Below are positions 24,844-32,267 of a DNA stretch of 37,406 nucleotides, piece after piece. Each line of letters starts with the position of its first letter. Position 1 is the first letter of the stretch. The notes below the pieces were generated by a model. That model had not been told where the DNA came from, searched no databases, and worked only from the letters and a program-made list of their open reading frames with translations. The stretch spans positions 1 through 37,406 of the forward strand of contig JBJEOB010000135.1 in NCBI GenBank assembly GCA_051880495.1, in the 5' to 3' direction. Position numbers and translations under genes: made by a program. This stretch comes from MGBC120314 sp051880495. GTDB lineage: Bacteria > Bacillota > Clostridia > Lachnospirales > Lachnospiraceae.

Positions 24844-27138
24844 TTATTTCTTGTATGTATATAAAGTTCCATCAGGATTTTTTAACTTTACTGTATCCTT
24901 ATTAATAATACATGTATCAGAACTCATGGATGTACTGTTGATTGGCTCACCATTAACCTTTATTTCAACCTGATCATCAACAATGGTCATTTTCACACTG
25001 ACTGTCTTTATCTCAGCTTTCTCATCAGTACAGGTATATTTTCCAATATACTTTATATACTTTTCAATCATAGCAATACGCTGTTTTGAATTTTCATAAT
25101 TCTTTGGCAGATTTTTATAAATATCGAGAATTGTCTCATCAATATTTTTCTGAATCATCGATTCGGCATACATATACTTAGCTTTGTTATACCCAGCCTC
25201 TGCCTCCTCGGTTTCTCCCATGTTAGCATAGAAGAATGCAGCCGCATTATAGTTTTTCTGATTCATTTTAAGTTCTGCCATGTCAGGATACAGGCTCTTC
25301 TCCTTGGCATCAGCATCCTCATAATCACCGGCACTTACATAACAGTCATATGCAAGTTCAATATCCTTTGCAGTAAGAGCTTTGTTACCCTTCTGATAAT
25401 ATGCCTTTTTAATCAGTTCCTTAACTTCAGCTGTATTATAAGACTTTCTTAATGTTTCAATGGCATCATCAAAACGGCTCTGATCCAGATACGTTTTACC
25501 CCACTGGTAATAACAATCCTTAATCTTTGTCTCAATACCTGACATGTCATCAAGATTCTTTAAAACATCAATACCGGCTGCATAGTCGCCGTTATTAATA
25601 AGATAATCAGCATATTCGAGCGTAATTTCATTATATTCTTCTTCAGAAACAAGACTGCCCGCTTTGTCAAAATATTCAAAGGCCTTGTCAAACTGACCTT
25701 CATCCTTTAATGTTTTGCCCCATTTATAATATACCTGGGAAATCTTTGAAGAACTATCCTGATATGAACCAAGCTCTGTATACATATCAATTGCTGACTG
25801 GTAATTACCCAAAGCAGTCAAATACTCAGCATACTCATACTTTGTCTGTAATACCATCTGCGCAGAGTCCTTGTAATCACCAAGACTTCTGTACGTCTTG
25901 ATAGCTTCATCATAATTAAAGTTGGCTGCACTCTTCTTGGCATTCTCATATCTGTCATTAACACGGATAATCTGAACAAGCTGATAAGCTCCGAATGCAA
26001 GCACAACAAGAAGTACACATATTCCGGCGATAAATACACCTTTCTTGGCCGACTTTCTTGTCTGTTTCATATTGTACTGTCTTACGGCTTCCTTTTTGGC
26101 CATAAGAATTTCAAGTCTTGCTCTTTCTTCTGCTGCTTTTCTTTCTTCCTCAGCTCTCTTAGCTTCCTCTATAGCTCTGATTTCAGCAAGTCTTGCTTCT
26201 TCCGCCGCTCTCTCTTCTGCTAATCTTCGCTCTTCCTCCGCACGTCTTGCCTCTTCTGCAGCCCTCTCTTCTGCTAACCTTCTTTCTTCGGCTTCGCGTT
26301 CTGCTGCAAGTCTTGCTTCCTCGGCTGCTCTTGCTTCAGCAATTCTCTTCTCTTCCTCCGCACGTCTTGCTTCTTCTGCAATACGTTCTTCCTCTAAACG
26401 CTTCTCCTCTGCAATGCGTTCCTCTTCAAGGCGTCTTTCCTCTGCCTCACGCTCTGCTGCAAGTCTTGCTTCCTCGGCTTCACGTTCTGCACGAAGTCTG
26501 GCTTCTCTTGCAGTACGCTCCTTATAATCAATTATGTCTTCACGATTCAGGTTGTCCAGAATCCAGAATTTTGATGCACCACAAAGTCCACATACTAAAT
26601 CTTCTTCATCATTAAGCTGTGCACATGTACATCTCCATCCACCATCAAATTCATACGGCCAGAACTTCGGAGCAACATTGTTTTCTTTACATCTTGCATT
26701 GACAACATCAATAACCGAATCATTAGGATCTATTCGAACAGGATTATCAATTTTAATACCTTTAAGTTCAAAATCATTTTTCCATGTTGTCTGGTCCGCA
26801 TATGTAATACTCTTAATGACAATCTGGACTTTCTGCGTACCGTCCGGAATTCCAAAAAGCTTATTTCCTCCAAAAACAGCCTGTTTTTCTACATTTACTC
26901 CCTGATAAACACAATTGTCAATCTCTGAGATAAGAGTACCGTCTTCAGACTGACATAACATCTTTATAATAACATCTTTAATGCCCTTCTGCCCCACATT
27001 AGCCATTTCATTTACTATAAAAAGTTTGTTATTTTCATTATTTAAAATTATCTGGCTTCTTACTATAAAAACAGGGCAGCTGCGAAGCCATTCTGAATGA
27101 TTAATAATACTTAAAACTTTAAACTTCTGGTTAGCCAT
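24844..27138 (-). CDS. Single-span membrane TPR protein with beta domain, zinc ribbon and charged stalk (paralogue 1)
   Basis: This is the partner of the following TPR gene. The ATG at 27138 (MANQKFKVLSI) has AAGGGGAAA upstream and gives 764 residues; the frame is open further up to 27174 without a ribosome binding site. Parts in order: a domain that looks all-beta (about 15-125, again Cys21-Pro-Val and Cys62); a zinc finger W168-x-C170-x-C172-x3-N176-x6-C183-x2-C186, resembling the RanBP2 type; a Glu/Ala/Arg helix of about 140 residues (205-345); a basic patch and membrane helix (about 367-391); TPR-like repeats with LGDYKDS-type turns (about 395-695); and a C-terminal domain opening YIKYIGKYTC. 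Topology by the positive-inside rule is N-in, C-out. It has its own good promoter. The function is not known. Unlike paralogue 2 it has the zinc finger and a rigid rather than a flexible spacer. Confidence 0.87.
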   Translation of the reverse strand: MANQKFKVLSIINHSEWLRSCPVFIVRSQIILNNENNKLFIVNEMANVGQKGIKDVIIKMLCQSEDGTLISEIDNCVYQGVNVEKQAVFGGNKLFGIPDGTQKVQIVIKSITYADQTTWKNDFELKGIKIDNPVRIDPNDSVIDVVNARCKENNVAPKFWPYEFDGGWRCTCAQLNDEEDLVCGLCGASKFWILDNLNREDIIDYKERTAREARLRAEREAEEARLAAEREAEERRLEEERIAEEKRLEEERIAEEARRAEEEKRIAEARAAEEARLAAEREAEERRLAEERAAEEARRAEEERRLAEERAAEEARLAEIRAIEEAKRAEEERKAAEERARLEILMAKKEAVRQYNMKQTRKSAKKGVFIAGICVLLVVLAFGAYQLVQIIRVNDRYENAKKSAANFNYDEAIKTYRSLGDYKDSAQMVLQTKYEYAEYLTALGNYQSAIDMYTELGSYQDSSSKISQVYYKWGKTLKDEGQFDKAFEYFDKAGSLVSEEEYNEITLEYADYLINNGDYAAGIDVLKNLDDMSGIETKIKDCYYQWGKTYLDQSRFDDAIETLRKSYNTAEVKELIKKAYYQKGNKALTAKDIELAYDCYVSAGDYEDADAKEKSLYPDMAELKMNQKNYNAAAFFYANMGETEEAEAGYNKAKYMYAESMIQKNIDETILDIYKNLPKNYENSKQRIAMIEKYIKYIGKYTCTDEKAEIKTVSVKMTIVDDQVEIKVNGEPINSTSMSSDTCIINKDTVKLKNPDGTLYTYKK

Positions 27139-27187
27139 ATTATTTCCCCTTATTAAAAAAAATATTAACATCATTAAAGTTCTAACT

Positions 27188-27216
27188 ATTATATCAAATA
27201 TTTCTGCCTACTTCAA
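27188..27216 (-). promoter_or_regulatory. Strong SigA-type promoter for the TPR gene block
   Basis: Minus strand: TTGAAG at 27216-27211, an exact 17-base spacer, then TATAAT at 27193-27188 preceded by TGA (extended -10). The -35 overlaps the stop codon of the upstream flavoprotein gene. The predicted start near 27181 gives a leader of about 43 bases. I see no clear terminator between the fatty acid genes and this point. Confidence 0.8.
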
Positions 27217-28277
27217 GTAAAACAAAAAAATGAATCAATAACATCTTTTACCGTTTCAATTTTTTCAGCCTTATATGCATTGGCTCCACAAAACAGCAGT
27301 GCCTCTTCAACATTACCTTTTGCTGCATTAATTAAGGCTTCCGTGATGCAGTAAGGTATTTCTGCCGGATTACATTTTCTAAGACATCCCCTGCATTTTT
27401 TCGGGGGCACCTTTTCCCCGGCCGACACCCTTTTCATAAAAGGATTCATTATTGCCCTTCCCGGCATACCCACCGGACTTTTTACAATTACAATATCATC
27501 TTTTTTAGCATTTATGTATGACATCTTAAACGCTTCATCTGCGTCACATTCTTCTGTTGTAACAAATCTTGTTGCTACCTGAATCGCGTCTGCACCAAGC
27601 ATAAATGCTCTTTCTGCCTGCGTCTTATTGCTGATACCTCCGCCAAGCACTACAGGAATCTTCTGACAATATAAATCCTCAAACTCATTTACTTTTGCAA
27701 TTATTTTCTTAACTTCTGCCTCGTAAGCCGTCTCATTAAATATATCAAGCTGGTCTTTTGTAAATCCGAGGTGTCCGCCTGCACACGGGCCTTCTATAAC
27801 AATAAAATCAGGCATTCTTTTGTGTTTTTTTGACCAGTAATTCAAAATAACATGTGCAGATTTTTCCGTTGAAACAATTGGTGCAATCTTTATATTATAG
27901 TTTTTAACATATTCAGGGAGTTCAACAGGAAGTCCCGCTCCGCTGACAATAAAATCTGCACCGATTTCAGCCGCTATTTTTACATACTGCTCATAATTTT
28001 TCATTGCAACCATTATGTTAAAACCAATGAATCCATCCGGCGCAATAGTTCTGGCTTTATTTAATTCTTTCTCCATTGCACGTAAATTGGCCCCGAAAGG
28101 ATTTTCATCAAAATCCTCCTCCAAAAAGCCAATCTGTGCAGCAGAAATAACCCCTGCTCCGCCTTCTTTTGCAACAGCACCTGCTAATCTGCCAAGACTT
28201 ACTCCAATTCCCATTCCACCCTGAAAAATTGGGTATTTTAAGGTGATATCACCTATATTTAAAGAATTATTTTTCAT
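27213..28277 (-). CDS. FabK / nitronate monooxygenase-like FMN oxidoreductase with C-terminal cysteine cluster
   Basis: This is a TIM-barrel FMN enzyme of the nitronate monooxygenase / FabK superfamily, 354 residues. Visible are FQGGMGIGVS at the N-terminus, GPCAGGHLG with His169 at the usual catalytic position, VVLGGGISN and FMLGADAIQVATRF of the phosphate-binding region. Beyond the barrel is Cys295-x2-Cys298-x3-Cys302-x7-Cys310, plus Cys330, which the true FabK upstream lacks and which could hold an iron-sulfur cluster or zinc. It begins 9 bases after accDA and is the last gene of the fab run. It could be a second enoyl reductase, a nitroalkane or quinone-type oxidoreductase, or a flavin reductase; the sequence does not decide. 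Confidence 0.85.
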   Translation of the reverse strand: MKNNSLNIGDITLKYPIFQGGMGIGVSLGRLAGAVAKEGGAGVISAAQIGFLEEDFDENPFGANLRAMEKELNKARTIAPDGFIGFNIMVAMKNYEQYVKIAAEIGADFIVSGAGLPVELPEYVKNYNIKIAPIVSTEKSAHVILNYWSKKHKRMPDFIVIEGPCAGGHLGFTKDQLDIFNETAYEAEVKKIIAKVNEFEDLYCQKIPVVLGGGISNKTQAERAFMLGADAIQVATRFVTTEECDADEAFKMSYINAKKDDIVIVKSPVGMPGRAIMNPFMKRVSAGEKVPPKKCRGCLRKCNPAEIPYCITEALINAAKGNVEEALLFCGANAYKAEKIETVKDVIDSFFCFT

Positions 28278-28286
28278 TTATTCCAC

Positions 28287-29990
28287 CTACATTCTTCTAA
28301 AACGCTCGTAACGATGATTTTTAATTTCATCACTGCTTAATTTATTGTAAGTTGATAAAAACTCCTGAATCTTTACTTTCATCTGGTTAAGTACAACAAA
28401 AAGATTGTCTTTTGAATATGATACCGGTTCAGCAAATACATGCTCTACAATCTTTGCGTCAAATAAATCCTTTGCAGTCAGCTTCATTATTTTTGACGCT
28501 TCCTTTGCCTTCGTGCTGTCCTTCCAAAGAATACTTGCAAATCCTTCAGGTGATAATATCGAATAAATCGAATTTTCAAGCATCCAGACCTCATCAGCAG
28601 TAGCAAGTGCCAACGCACCGCCGCTTCCGCCTTCACCGATAATGATTGAAAGAATAGGAACCGAAATGCCAAACATTTCGTAAATATTTCTGGCAATTGC
28701 TTCGCCCTGTCCGCGCATTTCTGCCTCAATACCGCAAAAAGCACCCGGTGTATCAACAAGGCAAATAATAGGACGCCTGAATTTTTCTGCCTGTTTCATC
28801 AGTCTTAATGATTTTCTGTAACCCTCAGGCGAACACATTCCAAAATTATGTTCAATATTTTCCTTTGTAGACTTACCCTTCTCCTGTGCAATAACAGTAA
28901 CAGGCATTCCTTCAAAATAAGCTATACCGCCGACAACAGCCTTGTCATCCGCATAATATCTGTCACCGTGGAACTCATAAAATCCAGAAAACAGTCCCTC
29001 AATATAATCGCTTCCGACAGGACGTTCCTTGCTTCTTGATGCTAAAACCCTGTCCCAGACATCCTTAATTACATTGTTCTTACCATTAGGTTCAATTGGT
29101 GTGACAATATTTTTCTTTGCAGCTTTTGTTTTCTTTATAACCCTTTCACATGAATGAAGCTTTAAAATATCTGATAATGTTTTTTTCATTTCACTTCGTT
29201 CAACAATCCTGTCAACAAAGCCGTGTTCCAGTAAAAACTCAGAACGCTGAAAGCCCTTTGGAAGCTTCTGTCCGATTGTCTGCTCTATAACTCTCGGTCC
29301 GGCAAAACCAATCAGTGCACCCGGTTCGGCAAGAATGATATCACCCTCCATTGCAAAGCTTGCGGTGACACCACCCGTAGTCGGGTCTGTAAGAACACTT
29401 ATATACAAAAGTCCGGCATCACTATGTCGTTTTAAGGCTGCGGATGTCTTTGCCATCTGCATCAGTGATGTAATTCCTTCCTGCATTCTTGCACCGCCTG
29501 AACAGGTAAAAATAATTACCGGAAGTCTTTCTTCTGTGGCTCTTTCAACTGCATATGTAATCTTTTCGCCTACGGCCTGACCCATACTTGCCATCATGAA
29601 TCTTCCGTCCATTACACAAAGTACGGTTTCGCTTCCTTCTATCGTACATTTTCCTGTTACGACAGCCTCCTTAAGTCCGGTTTTTAATTGAAGGGCTGCT
29701 ATTTTCTCACCGTATCCTTTGTAATCCAGTGGATTATTACCGACAAGCTCCTCATTCCACTCTTCAAATGAGCCCTCGTCAGCAACACGATTAACCCTGT
29801 CATATGCCTCAACCCTGAAGTAAGCCTTGCATTTTGGACAAATGTAATAATCATTTATAACATCTTCAGCAATTATTGCAGCCTTACACTTATTACATTT
29901 ACACAAAAGTCCTTCCGGGACTTCAGGTTTATTATTATTTATTGTTAAATATTTTTTACTGGTCTTCTTAAAAACATTATCCAGATTCAT
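28287..29990 (-). CDS. accDA: Fused acetyl-CoA carboxylase carboxyltransferase, beta-alpha (AccD-AccA)
   Basis: The carboxyltransferase moves CO2 from carboxybiotin to acetyl-CoA to give malonyl-CoA. One 567-residue frame holds both subunits. The AccD half has the zinc ribbon Cys32-x2-Cys35-x15-Cys51-x2-Cys54 and then the crotonase-fold segments TCSGGARMQEGI, TDPTTGGVTASFAM and LIGFAGPRVIEQT. The AccA half starts near residue 300 (DVWDRVLASRSKERP) and has FYEFHGDRYYADDKAVVGG, CLVDTPGAFCGIEAE and IGEGGSGGALALA. The joint is a basic linker (KKTKAAKKN) with no internal ribosome binding site or stop visible. In most bacteria these are two genes. It is placed between accC and the FabK-like gene. 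Confidence 0.95.
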   Translation of the reverse strand: MNLDNVFKKTSKKYLTINNNKPEVPEGLLCKCNKCKAAIIAEDVINDYYICPKCKAYFRVEAYDRVNRVADEGSFEEWNEELVGNNPLDYKGYGEKIAALQLKTGLKEAVVTGKCTIEGSETVLCVMDGRFMMASMGQAVGEKITYAVERATEERLPVIIFTCSGGARMQEGITSLMQMAKTSAALKRHSDAGLLYISVLTDPTTGGVTASFAMEGDIILAEPGALIGFAGPRVIEQTIGQKLPKGFQRSEFLLEHGFVDRIVERSEMKKTLSDILKLHSCERVIKKTKAAKKNIVTPIEPNGKNNVIKDVWDRVLASRSKERPVGSDYIEGLFSGFYEFHGDRYYADDKAVVGGIAYFEGMPVTVIAQEKGKSTKENIEHNFGMCSPEGYRKSLRLMKQAEKFRRPIICLVDTPGAFCGIEAEMRGQGEAIARNIYEMFGISVPILSIIIGEGGSGGALALATADEVWMLENSIYSILSPEGFASILWKDSTKAKEASKIMKLTAKDLFDAKIVEHVFAEPVSYSKDNLFVVLNQMKVKIQEFLSTYNKLSSDEIKNHRYERFRRM

Positions 29991-30004
29991 ATAAATGTCA
30001 CCGC

Positions 30005-31339
30005 CTACATTCTTTCAATAAATTCAATATCAATATTTCCCGACAGGAAATCAGGATGATTTAATAATTCATACTGATAATCTACATTTGTATCGACGCC
30101 CTCGATGATTACCTCACCAAGAGCAGTCTGCATCTTTAATATTGCTTCATTTCGGTTTTCTGCCCATACAATAAGCTTTGCAACCATGGAATCATAATAT
30201 GGAGGGATTGTGTACCCACTGTAAATTGCGGAATCAATTCTGACACCCTTTCCACCCGGCAGATGAAGTCCCGTTATGGTGCCCGGGCACGGTCTGAAGC
30301 CCTCGCTCGGATTTTCTGCATTAATACGAACTTCAATTGCATGGCCTGAAATCTTAACGTCGTCCTGAGTAATTGATAATTTTTCACCTGACGCAATCTT
30401 TATCTGCTCTTTTATAAGATCAATTCCCGTAATCCATTCAGTTACCGGATGTTCAACCTGAATACGGGTATTCATTTCCATGAAATAAAAATTACCGTTC
30501 TTTTCAAGAAGAAATTCTATTGTGCCTGCATTCTTATAACCGGCAGCTTTCGCAGCCTTTACGGCAACTTCGCCCATCTTTTTTCTCTGTTCTTTTGTCA
30601 GTGCGATTGATGGTGCTTCTTCTATCATTTTCTGATGATTACGCTGTATTGAACAGTCACGCTCACCTAAATGAATTACATTACCATAAGAATCTGCAAG
30701 AATCTGGAATTCAATATGCCTTGGTTTCACAATAAAATGCTCAATATACATTGAACCGTCACCAAATGCCGTTATCGCTTCTTTCTGTGCAAGATTGAAG
30801 CTTTTTTCAAATTCGCCTTTAGTATATGCAACTCGCATACCTTTTCCGCCACCGCCAAGTGCAGCCTTAATAATAACCGGGTATCCGATTTTATCTGCAA
30901 CAGCCTCACCTGATTTTGCATCATAAATAGCCTCATCACTTCCCGGTATAACAGGTACTCCTGCTTTAACCATTGTGTTACGGGCTTCCTGCTTATTTCC
31001 AAGGCTTGCAATCACCTTTGAATCGGGTCCGATAAATGTTATATTACATTGTTCACATAATTCAGCAAACTTGGCATTTTCAGATAAAAAGCCAAAACCG
31101 GGATGTATCGCATCTGCACCTGATACTATTGTGGCGCTTATAATCTTCTCCATGGAAAGATAGCTTTCGCTAAGCTTTGCCGGTCCGATGCAAATTGCCT
31201 CATCAGCAAGCTTTGCATGCAGTGCCTCTCTGTCAGCCTCAGAATATATTGCAACCGTTTCAATTCCCATTTCACGGCATGCACGAATGATACGTACTGC
31301 TATTTCTCCACGATTCGCAATCAGAACCTTCTTAATCAT
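30005..31339 (-). CDS. accC: Acetyl-CoA carboxylase biotin carboxylase subunit
   Basis: AccC carboxylates the biotin on AccB using ATP and bicarbonate. The 444-residue product has the N-terminal lobe start KKVLIANRGEIAVRIIRAC, HPGFGFLSENA, the ATP-grasp glycine loop IIKAALGGGGKGMRV and the catalytic and metal-binding run EMNTRIQVEHPVTEWITG. Length matches the family. It follows fabZ by 10 bases and precedes the fused carboxyltransferase. Confidence 0.97.
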   Translation of the reverse strand: MIKKVLIANRGEIAVRIIRACREMGIETVAIYSEADREALHAKLADEAICIGPAKLSESYLSMEKIISATIVSGADAIHPGFGFLSENAKFAELCEQCNITFIGPDSKVIASLGNKQEARNTMVKAGVPVIPGSDEAIYDAKSGEAVADKIGYPVIIKAALGGGGKGMRVAYTKGEFEKSFNLAQKEAITAFGDGSMYIEHFIVKPRHIEFQILADSYGNVIHLGERDCSIQRNHQKMIEEAPSIALTKEQRKKMGEVAVKAAKAAGYKNAGTIEFLLEKNGNFYFMEMNTRIQVEHPVTEWITGIDLIKEQIKIASGEKLSITQDDVKISGHAIEVRINAENPSEGFRPCPGTITGLHLPGGKGVRIDSAIYSGYTIPPYYDSMVAKLIVWAENRNEAILKMQTALGEVIIEGVDTNVDYQYELLNHPDFLSGNIDIEFIERM

Positions 31340-31349
31340 ACAATGTCAC

Positions 31350-31778
31350 CTAGCCTATCATGAATGTCAGTTCAGCACTGACTACAACTTTTCCGTCTAC
31401 ACTTGCAATAGCCTCACCAACGCCTACAGGTCCTTTTTTCTTAATAATTCTTGTTTCGAGTTTAAGTTTATCTCCCGGAACAACCTTACCCTTAAATTTA
31501 CAGTTGTTAATTGCTCCAAAATATGCTGTTTTACCCTTGTTTTCCGGCAGTGACAATATTGCAACGGCACCAACCTGTGCAAGTGCCTCTACTGTCAGCA
31601 CACCCGGCATAACAGGTTCAACAGGAAAATGTCCTGCAAAAAAATCTTCACGAAATGTAACACATTTATATCCTACTGCGAACTCACCCGGATTGTAGTC
31701 TTCAATATAATCTACCAGAAGAAACGGATGTCTGTGTGGAATGATTTCTTTAATCTGATTAATATTTAAGTGATTCAT
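31350..31778 (-). CDS. fabZ: 3-hydroxyacyl-ACP dehydratase FabZ
   Basis: FabZ removes water from 3-hydroxyacyl-ACP to give trans-2-enoyl-ACP. The 142-residue hot-dog-fold product has IIPHRHPFLLVDYI with the catalytic His, and GHFPVEPVMPGVLTVEALAQ with the catalytic Glu. The ATG at 31778 (MNHLNINQIKEII) is chosen because AGGAGG lies six bases before it; the frame stays open to 31796 inside accB without support. It sits between accB and accC, splitting the acc genes, an arrangement common in Firmicutes. Whether it also isomerises double bonds cannot be told; no FabM or FabN is in view. Confidence 0.96.
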   Translation of the reverse strand: MNHLNINQIKEIIPHRHPFLLVDYIEDYNPGEFAVGYKCVTFREDFFAGHFPVEPVMPGVLTVEALAQVGAVAILSLPENKGKTAYFGAINNCKFKGKVVPGDKLKLETRIIKKKGPVGVGEAIASVDGKVVVSAELTFMIG

Positions 31779-31788
31779 TTTAATCCTC

Positions 31789-32238
31789 CTAACCAATCAT
31801 GAACAATGGCTGGCCGTATTCAACCGCTTCACCATTTTTTACATATATTTCCTTTACAACTCCGTCTGCTTCGCTCTCAATTTCGTTCATCAGCTTCATA
31901 GCTTCAATAATTGCAAGAATCTGACCCTTCTTCACAGAGTCACCAACTGTTACAAATGGTTCTGCATCTTCACTCGGAGCCTCATAAAATACGCCTACCA
32001 GAGGAGACTTCACAATAAAACCGCTGTCTTCATCAGTATCCGGTACAGAAGTTGTGCTTTCAGACGAAACCTGTGCACATACTGTTTTTTCACCCGTCAG
32101 TGTCACGCCGTCTACTGCAACAAAATTTTTCTTGTTTTTTCCAAGCTTAATCTTTGTTCCATCCTCTTCATAAGAAAAGCTGTCAAGGTCAGACTTAGAA
32201 ACCTTATCTATTAATTTTAAAAGATTTTCAAATTCCAT
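31789..32238 (-). CDS. accB: Biotin carboxyl carrier protein AccB
   Basis: AccB carries biotin between AccC and the carboxyltransferase. From the ATG at 32238 it has 149 residues: an N-terminal helix region, an acidic Ser/Thr/Asp linker (about 57-73), and the biotinyl domain with IIEAMKLMNEIES, where Lys115 is the biotinylation site. The frame also allows a TTG at 32244, but GAGAGG is properly spaced only for the ATG. It lies 29 bases after fabF. Confidence 0.96.
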   Translation of the reverse strand: MEFENLLKLIDKVSKSDLDSFSYEEDGTKIKLGKNKKNFVAVDGVTLTGEKTVCAQVSSESTTSVPDTDEDSGFIVKSPLVGVFYEAPSEDAEPFVTVGDSVKKGQILAIIEAMKLMNEIESEADGVVKEIYVKNGEAVEYGQPLFMIG

Positions 32239-32267
32239 TCTCAAAATCCTCTCTATGAAAATTTTAA

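Noticed and set aside
26045..26527. Ser/Ala/Leu-rich plus-strand open frame over the TPR protein's charged helix
   Set aside because: It is antisense to a Glu/Ala/Arg repeat; low complexity and no translation signals.
27139..27174. Upstream extension of TPR paralogue 1 (MMLIFFLIRGNN) as a signal peptide
   Set aside because: AAGGGG lies inside the extension and serves the ATG at 27138. The extension is short and the beta domain aligns with the paralogue at the same residue number from the later start.
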